A stretch of 64,000 bases of DNA from Acutalibacter sp. 1XD8-33 (GTDB lineage Bacteria > Bacillota > Clostridia > Oscillospirales > Acutalibacteraceae). Positions 58,311 through 64,000 of this stretch are shown here, in pieces. The position numbers were made by a program, and so were the translations under genes. The notes under the pieces are model-generated. The model did no database searches, was not told the origin of the DNA, and saw only the letters and a program-made list of their open reading frames with translations. Position 1 is the first letter of the stretch; the number at the start of each line of letters is the position of its first letter. The stretch lies in contig NZ_RAZF01000001.1 in the NCBI RefSeq assembly GCF_003612555.1, positions 344,882 through 408,881 of the forward strand, read 5' to 3'.

Positions 58311-58991
58311 ATGACAAGCACTGGTTCTGTGTCCAAACGCGCCGCCAATCTTCAGGGGCTGGTTCTCACCGCCCTGTTCGCGGCCATCCTGCTCCTGATG
58401 GGCTTCACGCCCCTGGGGCTCATCGATCTGCCCTTTATGCGGGCCACCACCCTGCACATCCCGGTGATCATCGCCTCTGTGCTGCTGGGGCCTGGGCGCG
58501 GAGGCTTTTTGGGGGGCATGTTCGGCCTCATCAGCCTGTGGAAGGGCACCATGGCCCCCAATCTGGTGAGCTTCGCCTTTTCCCCCTTCGTGCCCCTGCC
58601 GGGAGAGACCCACGGCACCCCCTGGGCGCTGGTGATCTGCTTTGTGCCCCGGATTCTGGTGGGCGTGGTGCCCTGGTTCGTGGTGAAGCTCTTTGAGCGG
58701 ATCCCCGGAAACCGCACCGCCCTCAAAACCGTGGGCTACGCTTTCGCCGGGGCTGTGGGCTCGGCGGTGAATACCGTCCTCGTCATGGGGCTCATCGCCC
58801 TGCTTCTGGGAGACGCCTACGCGGCCGCCCAGGGCATTGGCCGGGACCTGGTGAACGGCTTCATCCTCACCACAGTTTTCGCCAACGGCATTCCGGAGGC
58901 CATCGCTGCGGCGGTGATTGTTCCACCGGTGTGCCTGGGGCTCTCCAAGGCCCTTTCCACCATTCAAATCAAAAGGGGGCCCGGTAAATGA
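58311..58991 (+). CDS. panT: ECF transporter S component, probably pantothenate-specific
   Basis: This 226-residue membrane protein has six helices and the ECF S-component look: LVLTALFAAILLLMGFTPLGLIDLP, HIPVIIASVLLGPGRGGFLGGMFGLISLWKG and AFAGAVGSAVNTVLVMGLIALL. The N-terminal ALFAAILL segment is where S components contact the shared energy-coupling EcfT. Location with a four-base overlap before coaX and beside coaBC argues for pantothenate (PanT), but this is by context. The energising EcfA/EcfT genes are not in the window. Confidence 0.82.
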   Translation: MTSTGSVSKRAANLQGLVLTALFAAILLLMGFTPLGLIDLPFMRATTLHIPVIIASVLLGPGRGGFLGGMFGLISLWKGTMAPNLVSFAFSPFVPLPGETHGTPWALVICFVPRILVGVVPWFVVKLFERIPGNRTALKTVGYAFAGAVGSAVNTVLVMGLIALLLGDAYAAAQGIGRDLVNGFILTTVFANGIPEAIAAAVIVPPVCLGLSKALSTIQIKRGPGK

Positions 58992-59767
58992 TACTCACCA
59001 TTGACATTGGAAATACCAACACGGTCCTGGGCTGCTGGCGGGAGGACCGGCTGATCCTCACCCTGCGCCTGCACACCAACCGGGACCAGACCGCGGACGA
59101 ATACTGCCTGCTCATCGGCAACCTGCTGAAAAGCCGGGGGGTGGACCCGTTGTCCCTCTCCGGGGGGATCCTCTCCAGCGTGGTGCCGGAGCTGCGCATG
59201 GTGATGAAGAACGCCATGGCCCTTCTCACGGGCAAGACCTTCCTCTCTGTGGGGGCGGGCCTGAAAACCGGCCTGGACATCCGCATGGACAACCCCGCCC
59301 AGCTGGGAGCCGATCTGGTGGTGGACGCCGTGGCGGCCCTCTCCAAATACCAGCCTCCCCTGGTGATTTTCGACATGGGCACGGCCACCACCATGTCCGT
59401 GATCGATAAAAACGGGGCCTACCGGGGCGGCATGATTATTCCCGGGCTGCGGCTCTCCGTGGACGCCCTCTCCGCCCGTGCCGCCCAGCTGCCCTACATC
59501 CACCTGGGCCCGCCGGAGCGGTTTATTGGCAGCAACACCATCGACTGTATGCAGGCCGGGGCGGTCTATGGCAGCGCTCTCATGATCGACGGCCTCATCG
59601 CCCGCACGGAGGAGGAGCTGGGCCAGCCGGTCACCGCCGTGGCTACCGGGGGGCTGATGGCGCTGATTCACAGCTACTGCCGCAAGCCCCTGCATTATGA
59701 CGAAAATCTTCTGCTGGAGGGACTCTATATTCTTTATAAGAAAAACGCCAAGCTCCAAAGCTCGTAG
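58988..59767 (+). CDS. coaX: Type III pantothenate kinase
   Basis: CoaX phosphorylates pantothenate, the first step to CoA, and is insensitive to CoA feedback. The 259-residue ASKHA-fold protein begins MILTIDIGNTNTVLGCW (phosphate loop) and has RTADEY-like TADEYCLLIGNLL, ILSSVVPEL, GLDIRMDNPAQLGADLVVDAVAAL (catalytic aspartate region), LVIFDMGTATTMSVID and GGMIIPGLRLSVDAL. It overlaps panT by four bases. With CoaBC and CoaD in the window only the last kinase (CoaE) is missing from the CoA route. Confidence 0.95.
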   Translation: MILTIDIGNTNTVLGCWREDRLILTLRLHTNRDQTADEYCLLIGNLLKSRGVDPLSLSGGILSSVVPELRMVMKNAMALLTGKTFLSVGAGLKTGLDIRMDNPAQLGADLVVDAVAALSKYQPPLVIFDMGTATTMSVIDKNGAYRGGMIIPGLRLSVDALSARAAQLPYIHLGPPERFIGSNTIDCMQAGAVYGSALMIDGLIARTEEELGQPVTAVATGGLMALIHSYCRKPLHYDENLLLEGLYILYKKNAKLQSS

Positions 59768-59846
59768 GAAGCTCCGCGTATTCCCGGCATCCCGCGGATA
59801 AAGTCTTTGATTCTATCCGCTACTAAAAAGGCCGTTTTTCAAGTTA

Positions 59847-60008
59847 GAGCCTGTATTCATGACCGAAGTTACCGGATGCGCGCGTATTGTCAGAGCTGGT
59901 CAAGGCAAATTTCCGCAGATAGGCTTTCCATATTTCAAGGAAATTTAACGCGGAACAGGTCTGAAAAGGCCGTGCGGGCGGTGATTGCAGATTGTGGATA
60001 CAGGTTCT
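59847..60008. repeat. MITE-like element, copy 3 (inverted)
   Basis: The ends GAGCCTGTATTCATGACCG and TGTGGATACAGGTTCT are inverted repeats. Read on the minus strand it aligns with the copies at 4879 and 6302 (GAACCTGTAT-CACA-CTGCAA, CCGCGTTAAAT, GGAAATTTGCCTTGA). The rest of the 59768-60067 gap shows only a short CCTCTTTTCGTAAG-like hairpin at its right end. Confidence 0.75.
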
Positions 60009-60067
60009 CAGTTGGCTATATACCAGCAGAGAGGGGACTTTTCGTAAGAAAAGCCCCCTCTTGTTCG

Positions 60068-60250
60068 TTAATTCCGGCTCTCCGCTTTTGGAACCGACAG
60101 CGCGTTTTTGCAGTATTGCTCCAGTTCTTCCCGGGTGTTCAGCTTGACGCCGCTTTGCACGATCTGTTCCTGGAGGATCACCGGCAGGGAATCGAAATAG
60201 GTCTGGGCCTGCATGTCCATGCCCCGCTTTTCTTCTTGCATCCTGTTCAT
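60068..60250 (-). CDS. Small conserved protein of unknown function
   Basis: This 60-residue protein reads MNRMQEEKRGMDMQAQTYFD then SLPVILQEQIVQSGVKLNTR and EELEQYCKNALSVPKAESRN. It is acidic, helical and resembles small uncharacterised proteins of Clostridia that have the YFDSLP-I-E-I-QSG-K--T-EEL pattern. Start at 60250 has AAGGAAAGG directly before it; a start three codons later is also possible. No function is claimed. Confidence 0.6.
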   Translation of the reverse strand: MNRMQEEKRGMDMQAQTYFDSLPVILQEQIVQSGVKLNTREELEQYCKNALSVPKAESRN

Positions 60251-60817
60251 CCTTTCCTTGATTGGCTTGATAGGGATTTCTATCACAAACGCGCTTATAA
60301 AGAGGCTATCCATCTCTTTTGAACCGCGTTAACTATATCAGTTTGCCCGGCTTTGCGGGTTTCATGCGTGGGCAAAAGGCCATTACCATTTGGAATAAAT
60401 TCTCTGGGGCGGTTGTGGTTTGGGCGCCCTCTTTCCGCCCAACCAGTTCTGTGCGCCTCGCAGTCAGCTGGGCAGAGTTTTGCTTTGCAAAACAGAAAGA
60501 TAAACCGAACCGCGCGAGTTTTTATCGCATTGACACTGCCGCGAATGTCAGCTTTCGTTTCTCGCATACCAGGCGCGGTATACCCCGCGGGCAGAGAGCT
60601 CGCCGAACGAATTCCGCCTGGGGCGCGCCCCTCAAAAAATGTACTAAATTTCGTTGTATTTTTATGGGCGCGTGAGTGCGCCCGCTGGCTGATTGCGGAG
60701 CACCAGTCCGGGCGGGCTTTTCGGCTCGTTCCATGCGCACAGAGCTGGCTTTCTCCGGGATCCAAGGGCGTCCCGTCTGCTCCGCAGGCGGGACAGCCCC
60801 ACGACCTTTTCTTTTGC
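60251..60817. repeat. Repeat block upstream of the uracil permease
   Basis: It holds half of the 115-bp element (AAAGAGGctatccatCTCTTTTGAACCGCGTTAACTAT, 60299-60337) and AAGATAAACcgaaccgcgcgagtTTTTATCG (60498-60527). TTTTTATGGGCGCGTGAGTGCGCC with CCAGTCCGGGCGGGC (60657-60716) and GCGTCCCGTCTGCTCCGCAG also recur elsewhere. No gene is supported in it. Confidence 0.7.
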
Positions 60818-60846
60818 TTGACTTTTCAGCCAAATTCTGGTACACT
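60818..60846 (+). promoter_or_regulatory. Promoter of the uracil permease gene
   Basis: TTGACT (60818-60823) and TACACT (60841-60846) are 17 bases apart. The TTG start is 44 bases downstream, with AAGGAGG before it. Confidence 0.75.
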
Positions 60847-60889
60847 GAGTCGAATCGGCAAAAATTGAGGAATTAAGGAGGCAAAACAA

Positions 60890-62302
60890 TTGGAATTCTT
60901 CTCTAAAATCAACCGCGCCCTCTTCCCCCAGTCCGTGGAATACGAAAAGCTGGGCGCACAGAAATGCTTTGCCCTGGGCTTTCAGCACGCCTTCGCCATG
61001 AGCTGCGCCACCATCCTGGTGCCCCTGCTCACCGGCCTGGACGTGGGCGTGGCTCTGTTCTGCGCGGGCTGCGGCACCCTGATCTTCCACCTGTGCACCG
61101 GCGGTCGGATGCCCACCTTTCTGGGCAGCTCTTTCGCCTTCATCTCCGCCATCTGCGGCGTGGTGGGCAACTCCGCCTTCGGGGCCACCAAGGACGAGCA
61201 GATCGCTGCGGCCATGGGCGGCGTGATCGCCTCCGGCGTGTTCTACCTGATTCTGGCTCTCATCATCAAGCTCTTCGGCAAGGGCCTCATCGACAAGCTC
61301 TTCCCCCCGGTGGTCCGGGGGGTGGGCATCACCCTCATTGGCCTGAACCTGGCCTCCTCCGCCATCAACAACATCCAGACCCAGTATGGTCCCGATGGCG
61401 CCTCCCTGGCCCCCTTTGCCGAGGGCTACGACATGGCCGCCTATGTGTGGGCTTGGGTTCTGGCGGGCGTGGTGTGCCTGACGGCGGTGGTCCTCTCCAG
61501 CTGCGGCCGGGGCATCGTGAAGATGTCCTCCATCGTCATCGCCCTGGTGGGCGGCTACCTACTGGCCCTCATCGTCACCAAAACCGGGCTGGCTCCCGCC
61601 TCCCTTATGGACACCAGCGTGATCGCTGAATACGGCTGGCTCCAGGTCCCCCACTTCGTCCTGCCCAGCTTCAACATCACCGCCATCGGCATGATTGCCC
61701 CCATCGCCATTGTCACCTGCGTGGAGCATGTGGGCGATGTGTACGCCAACGGCGCGGTGGTGAACAAGAAGTTCACCGAGAAGCCGGGCCTCCACCGCAC
61801 CCTCATGGGGGACGGTCTTGCCACTGTTTTCGCCGGTCTGGTGGGCGGACCTCCCAACACCACCTATAGCGAGAACACCGCTGTGCTGGCTGCCACCGGC
61901 AACTATAACCCCGCCTCTCTGCGCGTAGCCGCAGTCATCGCCATTGCTGTGAGCTTCCTGGGCAAGGCCATCGGTGTGATCCAGTCTGTACCCAACTGCG
62001 TGCTGGGCGGGGCCTGCATCGTCCTCTACGGCATGATCGCCTCTGTGGGCCTGCGCACCCTGGTGGAAAACCACGTGGACTTCACCAAGAACCGCAACCT
62101 GTGCATCGCGGCGGTGATGCTGGTGCTGGCCATTGGCGGCGCGGTGATCGGCAACGCCACCTTCAGCTTCTCCAACATCGGCCTGGGCATCATCGTGGGC
62201 ATCATCCTGAACCTTGTGATCCCGGACATCGGGGACGGCAAGGGCCTCGTGGCCCACTCTGTGGACAAGGACGAGATCGTCCCGGAGCGCAAGGCCCGCT
62301 GA
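60890..62302 (+). CDS. uraA: Uracil/nucleobase:proton symporter (NCS2)
   Basis: This 470-residue permease has about 14 helices and NCS2 motifs: LGFQHAFAMSCATILVPLLTGLDVGVALFCAGCGTLIFHLCTGGRMPTFLGSSFAFISAI, PIAIVTCVEHVGDVYANG (the substrate-binding glutamate in EHVGD), MGDGLATVFAGLVGGPPNTTYSENTAVLAATGNYNPASL and the C-terminal LVENHVDFTKNRNLCIAA. These fit the UraA/PyrP branch for uracil; a xanthine role is less likely. It starts with TTG. It has its own promoter and terminator. Confidence 0.92.
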   Translation: MEFFSKINRALFPQSVEYEKLGAQKCFALGFQHAFAMSCATILVPLLTGLDVGVALFCAGCGTLIFHLCTGGRMPTFLGSSFAFISAICGVVGNSAFGATKDEQIAAAMGGVIASGVFYLILALIIKLFGKGLIDKLFPPVVRGVGITLIGLNLASSAINNIQTQYGPDGASLAPFAEGYDMAAYVWAWVLAGVVCLTAVVLSSCGRGIVKMSSIVIALVGGYLLALIVTKTGLAPASLMDTSVIAEYGWLQVPHFVLPSFNITAIGMIAPIAIVTCVEHVGDVYANGAVVNKKFTEKPGLHRTLMGDGLATVFAGLVGGPPNTTYSENTAVLAATGNYNPASLRVAAVIAIAVSFLGKAIGVIQSVPNCVLGGACIVLYGMIASVGLRTLVENHVDFTKNRNLCIAAVMLVLAIGGAVIGNATFSFSNIGLGIIVGIILNLVIPDIGDGKGLVAHSVDKDEIVPERKAR

Positions 62303-62326
62303 GGATTGAGACGGGTTAAAAACAAA

Positions 62327-62362
62327 AGCAGGGCAGACCATTGCGGTTTGCCCTGCTTTTTT
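62327..62362 (+). terminator. Terminator after uraA
   Basis: AGCAGGGCAgaccattgcggtTTGCCCTGCT is followed by TTTTTTG, about 25 bases after the stop codon. Confidence 0.9.
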
Positions 62363-62383
62363 GCTGGTTAACGTGTACGTACT

Positions 62384-62410
62384 CAGCTAACTAGGGTAAA
62401 AGTTTCGCGT
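62384..62410. repeat. Fragment of the GGGTAAAAGTTT module
   Basis: CAGCTAACTAGGGTAAAAG with TTTCGCG lies at the 3' end of the XRE gene, without its usual hairpin. A similar fragment is found at 879-900. Confidence 0.7.
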
Positions 62411-63103
62411 CTACCGCACAATCTCCACCCGCTCGTCCGCAGCCCCGGGATTCCTCTGGACAACCGTATAGAACAGGGTCCTGTGCTCTACCACGCCGTC
62501 CCCGCTACGCTTTTCATAGCTAAATCTGGGCACCTGCTGGAACTCCGCCACCGCGATGTAGTCCGAGACCATGAATACCCCGAAGAGGGCCACGGCGCAG
62601 CCCACCACGGTCAGGACCCGCACGCTCCGGTAGGGGAGCAGGGATTTCACCCGCAGCCATACCCCCACCAGCCCTATGCCCGCCCCCGCGATGGCGAAAA
62701 TACTACCCCAACTGCTCTCGCTGGGAAAGACCGCGAACCCGGAGATCATCAGCAGGGCCGCGAACGCCATCAGCAGCACCCCCACAAGGTTCCTCTTCTC
62801 CACGCCGAGGCTGTTCCTGCTATACGCCGCCAGCTTCACCGCGGTATCCCTGGTCTCCTGGTCCATCTGTTCCGTTTTTTCCATTTGCTCCGTTCTCCTT
62901 TCGCCGTCAATAATTTCGGAGATACCCACCTGATAGAATTCAGCCAGCTCCACCAGCAGGCTGATGTCCGGCATATTGCATCCTGTCTCCCACCGGGAGA
63001 CTGTCCGCGCGGAGACGTTCAGGACCTCCGCCAGCGCCTCCTGGGTAAGACTCCGCTCTTTCCGCAGGGCCTTCAAAAACAGGCCAACTTTTTTCTGATC
63101 CAT
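62411..63103 (-). CDS. XRE-family regulator with membrane domain
   Basis: This 230-residue protein has an N-terminal helix-turn-helix of the Cro/XRE type (KVGLFLKALRKERSLTQEALAEVLNVSARTVSRWETGCNMPDISLLVELAEFYQVGISEIIDGERR), a short charged linker and about four membrane helices (GVLLMAFAALLMISGFAVF, FAIAGAGIGLVGVWLRV, LTVVGCAVALFGVFMVSDY). Such fusions are common in Firmicutes and of unknown role; they may sense membrane state. AAGGAGG precedes the ATG. It stands alone. Confidence 0.88.
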   Translation of the reverse strand: MDQKKVGLFLKALRKERSLTQEALAEVLNVSARTVSRWETGCNMPDISLLVELAEFYQVGISEIIDGERRTEQMEKTEQMDQETRDTAVKLAAYSRNSLGVEKRNLVGVLLMAFAALLMISGFAVFPSESSWGSIFAIAGAGIGLVGVWLRVKSLLPYRSVRVLTVVGCAVALFGVFMVSDYIAVAEFQQVPRFSYEKRSGDGVVEHRTLFYTVVQRNPGAADERVEIVR

Positions 63104-63562
63104 GGGCGATCCCTCCTTAGGGATAGAATATCGTGAAAAACGGCAAATGGACAGGACAGAAAGTGAGAATCCCCCTTTTTTGCGCTAGTAGACAACTCTG
63201 TCTGGTTGTTTTTATGGGGGGAACGGCGTGCGCGGCGGCTAATAGACAAGGAGCACCAAGGGCTGGGCGAGCGAATTGGCTGGTACGCCTGCGCACTCCG
63301 CTGACTGAGTGCAGAAGCACTCCATTATTGACCGGTCCAGCCGACTTTCTCTTTACAAAGGAAAGAGAGTCGCAGAGTTTGCATAGCAAACTCTTGGGCT
63401 TTTAAGCTGGTCGTCGGGTGGAGGTGCTGGTCCCTTGTGGGAACCGTCAAGCGACGACCGAACCGGTAGGTGAGACGACGAAACTTTTACCCTGGCTGGT
63501 TGAGAGCACTTACCCCAGCTTGGCAAAAATATGAAACCAGCCGTGCGAAGCCCTTCTCTTTT
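63104..63562. repeat. Repeat mosaic between the XRE gene and the tRNA genes
   Basis: No gene is seen. It has TTTTTATGGGGGGAACGGCGTGCG (63208-63231), ATTGACCGGTCCAGCCGACTTTCTC, ACTTTCTCtttacaaaGGAAAGAGAGT (63341-63369), GGTCCC-ttgt-GGGAACC (63429-63445) with GACGACCGAACCGGTAGGTGAGA, and AAACTTTTACCCTGGCTGG. Confidence 0.75.
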
Positions 63563-63602
63563 CCAAAAAGAAAGCGCCCACAGAAATCTCTGTAGGCGCT
63601 TC
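63563..63602 (-). terminator. Terminator of the rRNA-tRNA operon
   Basis: On the minus strand GAAGCGCCTACAG-agattt-CTGTGGGCGCTTTC is followed by TTTTTGG, directly after the tRNA-Asn 3' end. Confidence 0.9.
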
Positions 63603-63604
63603 AT

Positions 63605-63680
63605 TGGCTCCCCCTGTTGGACTCGAACCAACGACCCTGCGGTTAACAGCCGCATGCTCTACCGACTGAGCTAAGGAGGA
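63605..63680 (-). tRNA. tRNA-Asn (GTT)
   Basis: The 76-base minus-strand gene starts TCCTCCTTAGCTCAG, has anticodon GTT in CTGTTAA, the GGTTCGAGTCC arm and ends GGGGGAGCCA. CCA is encoded. It is the last gene of the operon. Confidence 0.97.
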
Positions 63681-63710
63681 ATATAAGAGTTAACACAAAA
63701 TGATAACTCT

Positions 63711-63785
63711 TGGTGACCCGTGCGGGAATCGAACCCACGTTTGCGGCGTGAGAGGCCGCCGTCTTAGCCGCTTGACCAACGGGCC
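63711..63785 (-). tRNA. tRNA-Glu (CTC)
   Basis: The 75-base minus-strand gene starts GGCCCGTTGGTCAAG, has anticodon CTC in CCTCTCA, the GGTTCGATTCC arm and ends ACGGGTCACCA. CCA is encoded. Confidence 0.95.
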
Positions 63786-63790
63786 AAAAT

Positions 63791-63866
63791 TGGTGCACCA
63801 TCAGGGACTCGAACCCGGGACACCCTGATTAAGAGTCAGGTGCTCTACCAACTGAGCTAATGGTGC
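63791..63866 (-). tRNA. tRNA-Lys (CTT)
   Basis: The 76-base minus-strand gene starts GCACCATTAGCTCAG, has anticodon CTT in ACTCTTAA, the GGTTCGAGTCC arm and ends ATGGTGCACCA. CCA is encoded. It is the first gene after the 23S rRNA. Confidence 0.96.
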
Positions 63867-63953
63867 AAGAAACTCCCCGAAAGGAGCAATTCCCTGAAAA
63901 CTGAATAAAGCGTAGAAAGCAGAGGAAGGAATCGAAAAGGGAGGGAACAAAAT

Positions 63954-64000
63954 GGTCAAGCCCTCGGCCTATTAGTACTGCCAAGCTGAACATGTTACCA
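63954..64000 (-). rRNA. 23S ribosomal RNA, 3' end (partial)
   Basis: The last 47 bases of the window are the complement of the 23S 3' end: on the minus strand they read TGGTAACATGTTCAG, then CTTGGCAGTACTAATAGG and CCGAGGGCTTGACC. The gene continues beyond the window. The 87-base spacer to tRNA-Lys has no 5S rRNA. Confidence 0.95.

Noticed and set aside
60319..60868. Overlapping open frames between the small protein and uraA
   Set aside because: They translate repeat modules and have no consistent start signals; the same phrases appear in other gaps in different frames.
63867..63953. 5S rRNA between 23S and tRNA-Lys
   Set aside because: The spacer of 87 bases is too short and shows no 5S sequence.
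1..64000. Insertion sequence or prophage as source of the repeats
   Set aside because: No transposase, integrase or phage gene is encoded anywhere in the window, so only non-autonomous elements are reported.

Overview
The window looks like part of a GC-rich, endospore-forming clostridium, most probably of the Oscillospiraceae type. This is inference from gene content: a Clostridia-style division cluster with a PASTA-bearing SpoVD-like PBP, SpoVAE, YlxM-Ffh, an HPr keeping both His-15 and Ser-46, and type III pantothenate kinase. No species can be named from the sequence alone. Coding is tight and mostly on the minus strand, but many gaps between genes are 300 to 760 bases long and filled with a mosaic of short interspersed repeats. 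That mosaic is the most striking feature of the window.

Layout. 1-1851: small accessory island with a DinJ/YafQ toxin-antitoxin pair, a DUF2442 protein, a ribbon-helix-helix protein and a SLOG-fold (DUF2493) protein. 2087-6283: cation efflux protein, orphan fumarase beta subunit, a frameshifted acetyltransferase, a YjbR protein, a methyltransferase and a VOC protein. 6479-22650: division and cell-wall cluster in the order mraZ-rsmH-ftsL-spoVD-mraY-ftsW-murG-[GNAT/DUF3795]-murA-ftsQ-ftsZ. It has a promoter and MraZ-box-like repeats, but murE, murF, murD and ftsA are absent from it. 22798-28927: coiled-coil protein-coaD-rsmD, uvrC, HPr with a long structured leader, trmD-rimM. 29608-33423: khpA, rpsP, a broken flavin reductase, a VOC gene, ffh, ylxM.

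33544-33698 holds a candidate type I toxin (26 aa) with an antisense promoter. 33856-40682: lactate dehydrogenase, DUF1848 protein, PilZ protein, LarE, histidine kinase and response regulator. 40956-44745: glycogen phosphorylase and 4-alpha-glucanotransferase, which together degrade glycogen or maltodextrin. 45043-50652: secreted protein of unknown function, MerR-controlled FNT channel, SpoVAE, NUDIX hydrolase, manganese exporter MntP, IlvE. 51229-57646: TtcA-like and TcdA tRNA-modification proteins, a flavin reductase-rubredoxin fusion, GlyA, CoaBC. 58311-59767: pantothenate-type ECF S component and CoaX; with CoaBC and CoaD they cover most of CoA synthesis from pantothenate. 60890-63103: uracil permease and an XRE-family membrane protein. 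The right edge holds tRNA-Asn, tRNA-Glu, tRNA-Lys and the 3' end of a minus-strand 23S rRNA, with no 5S gene between them.

The repeats fall into several families. One is a hairpin with a constant AGT loop and a constant GACCGA-CCGGCAGG flank but different, compensating stems. A second is a pair of hairpins around AAACAGTCC/GGACTGTTT. A third is a terminator-like hairpin after GGGTAAAAGTTT. There is also a 115-bp element with terminal inverted repeats and a 175-bp MITE-like element present three times. No transposase is encoded in the window.
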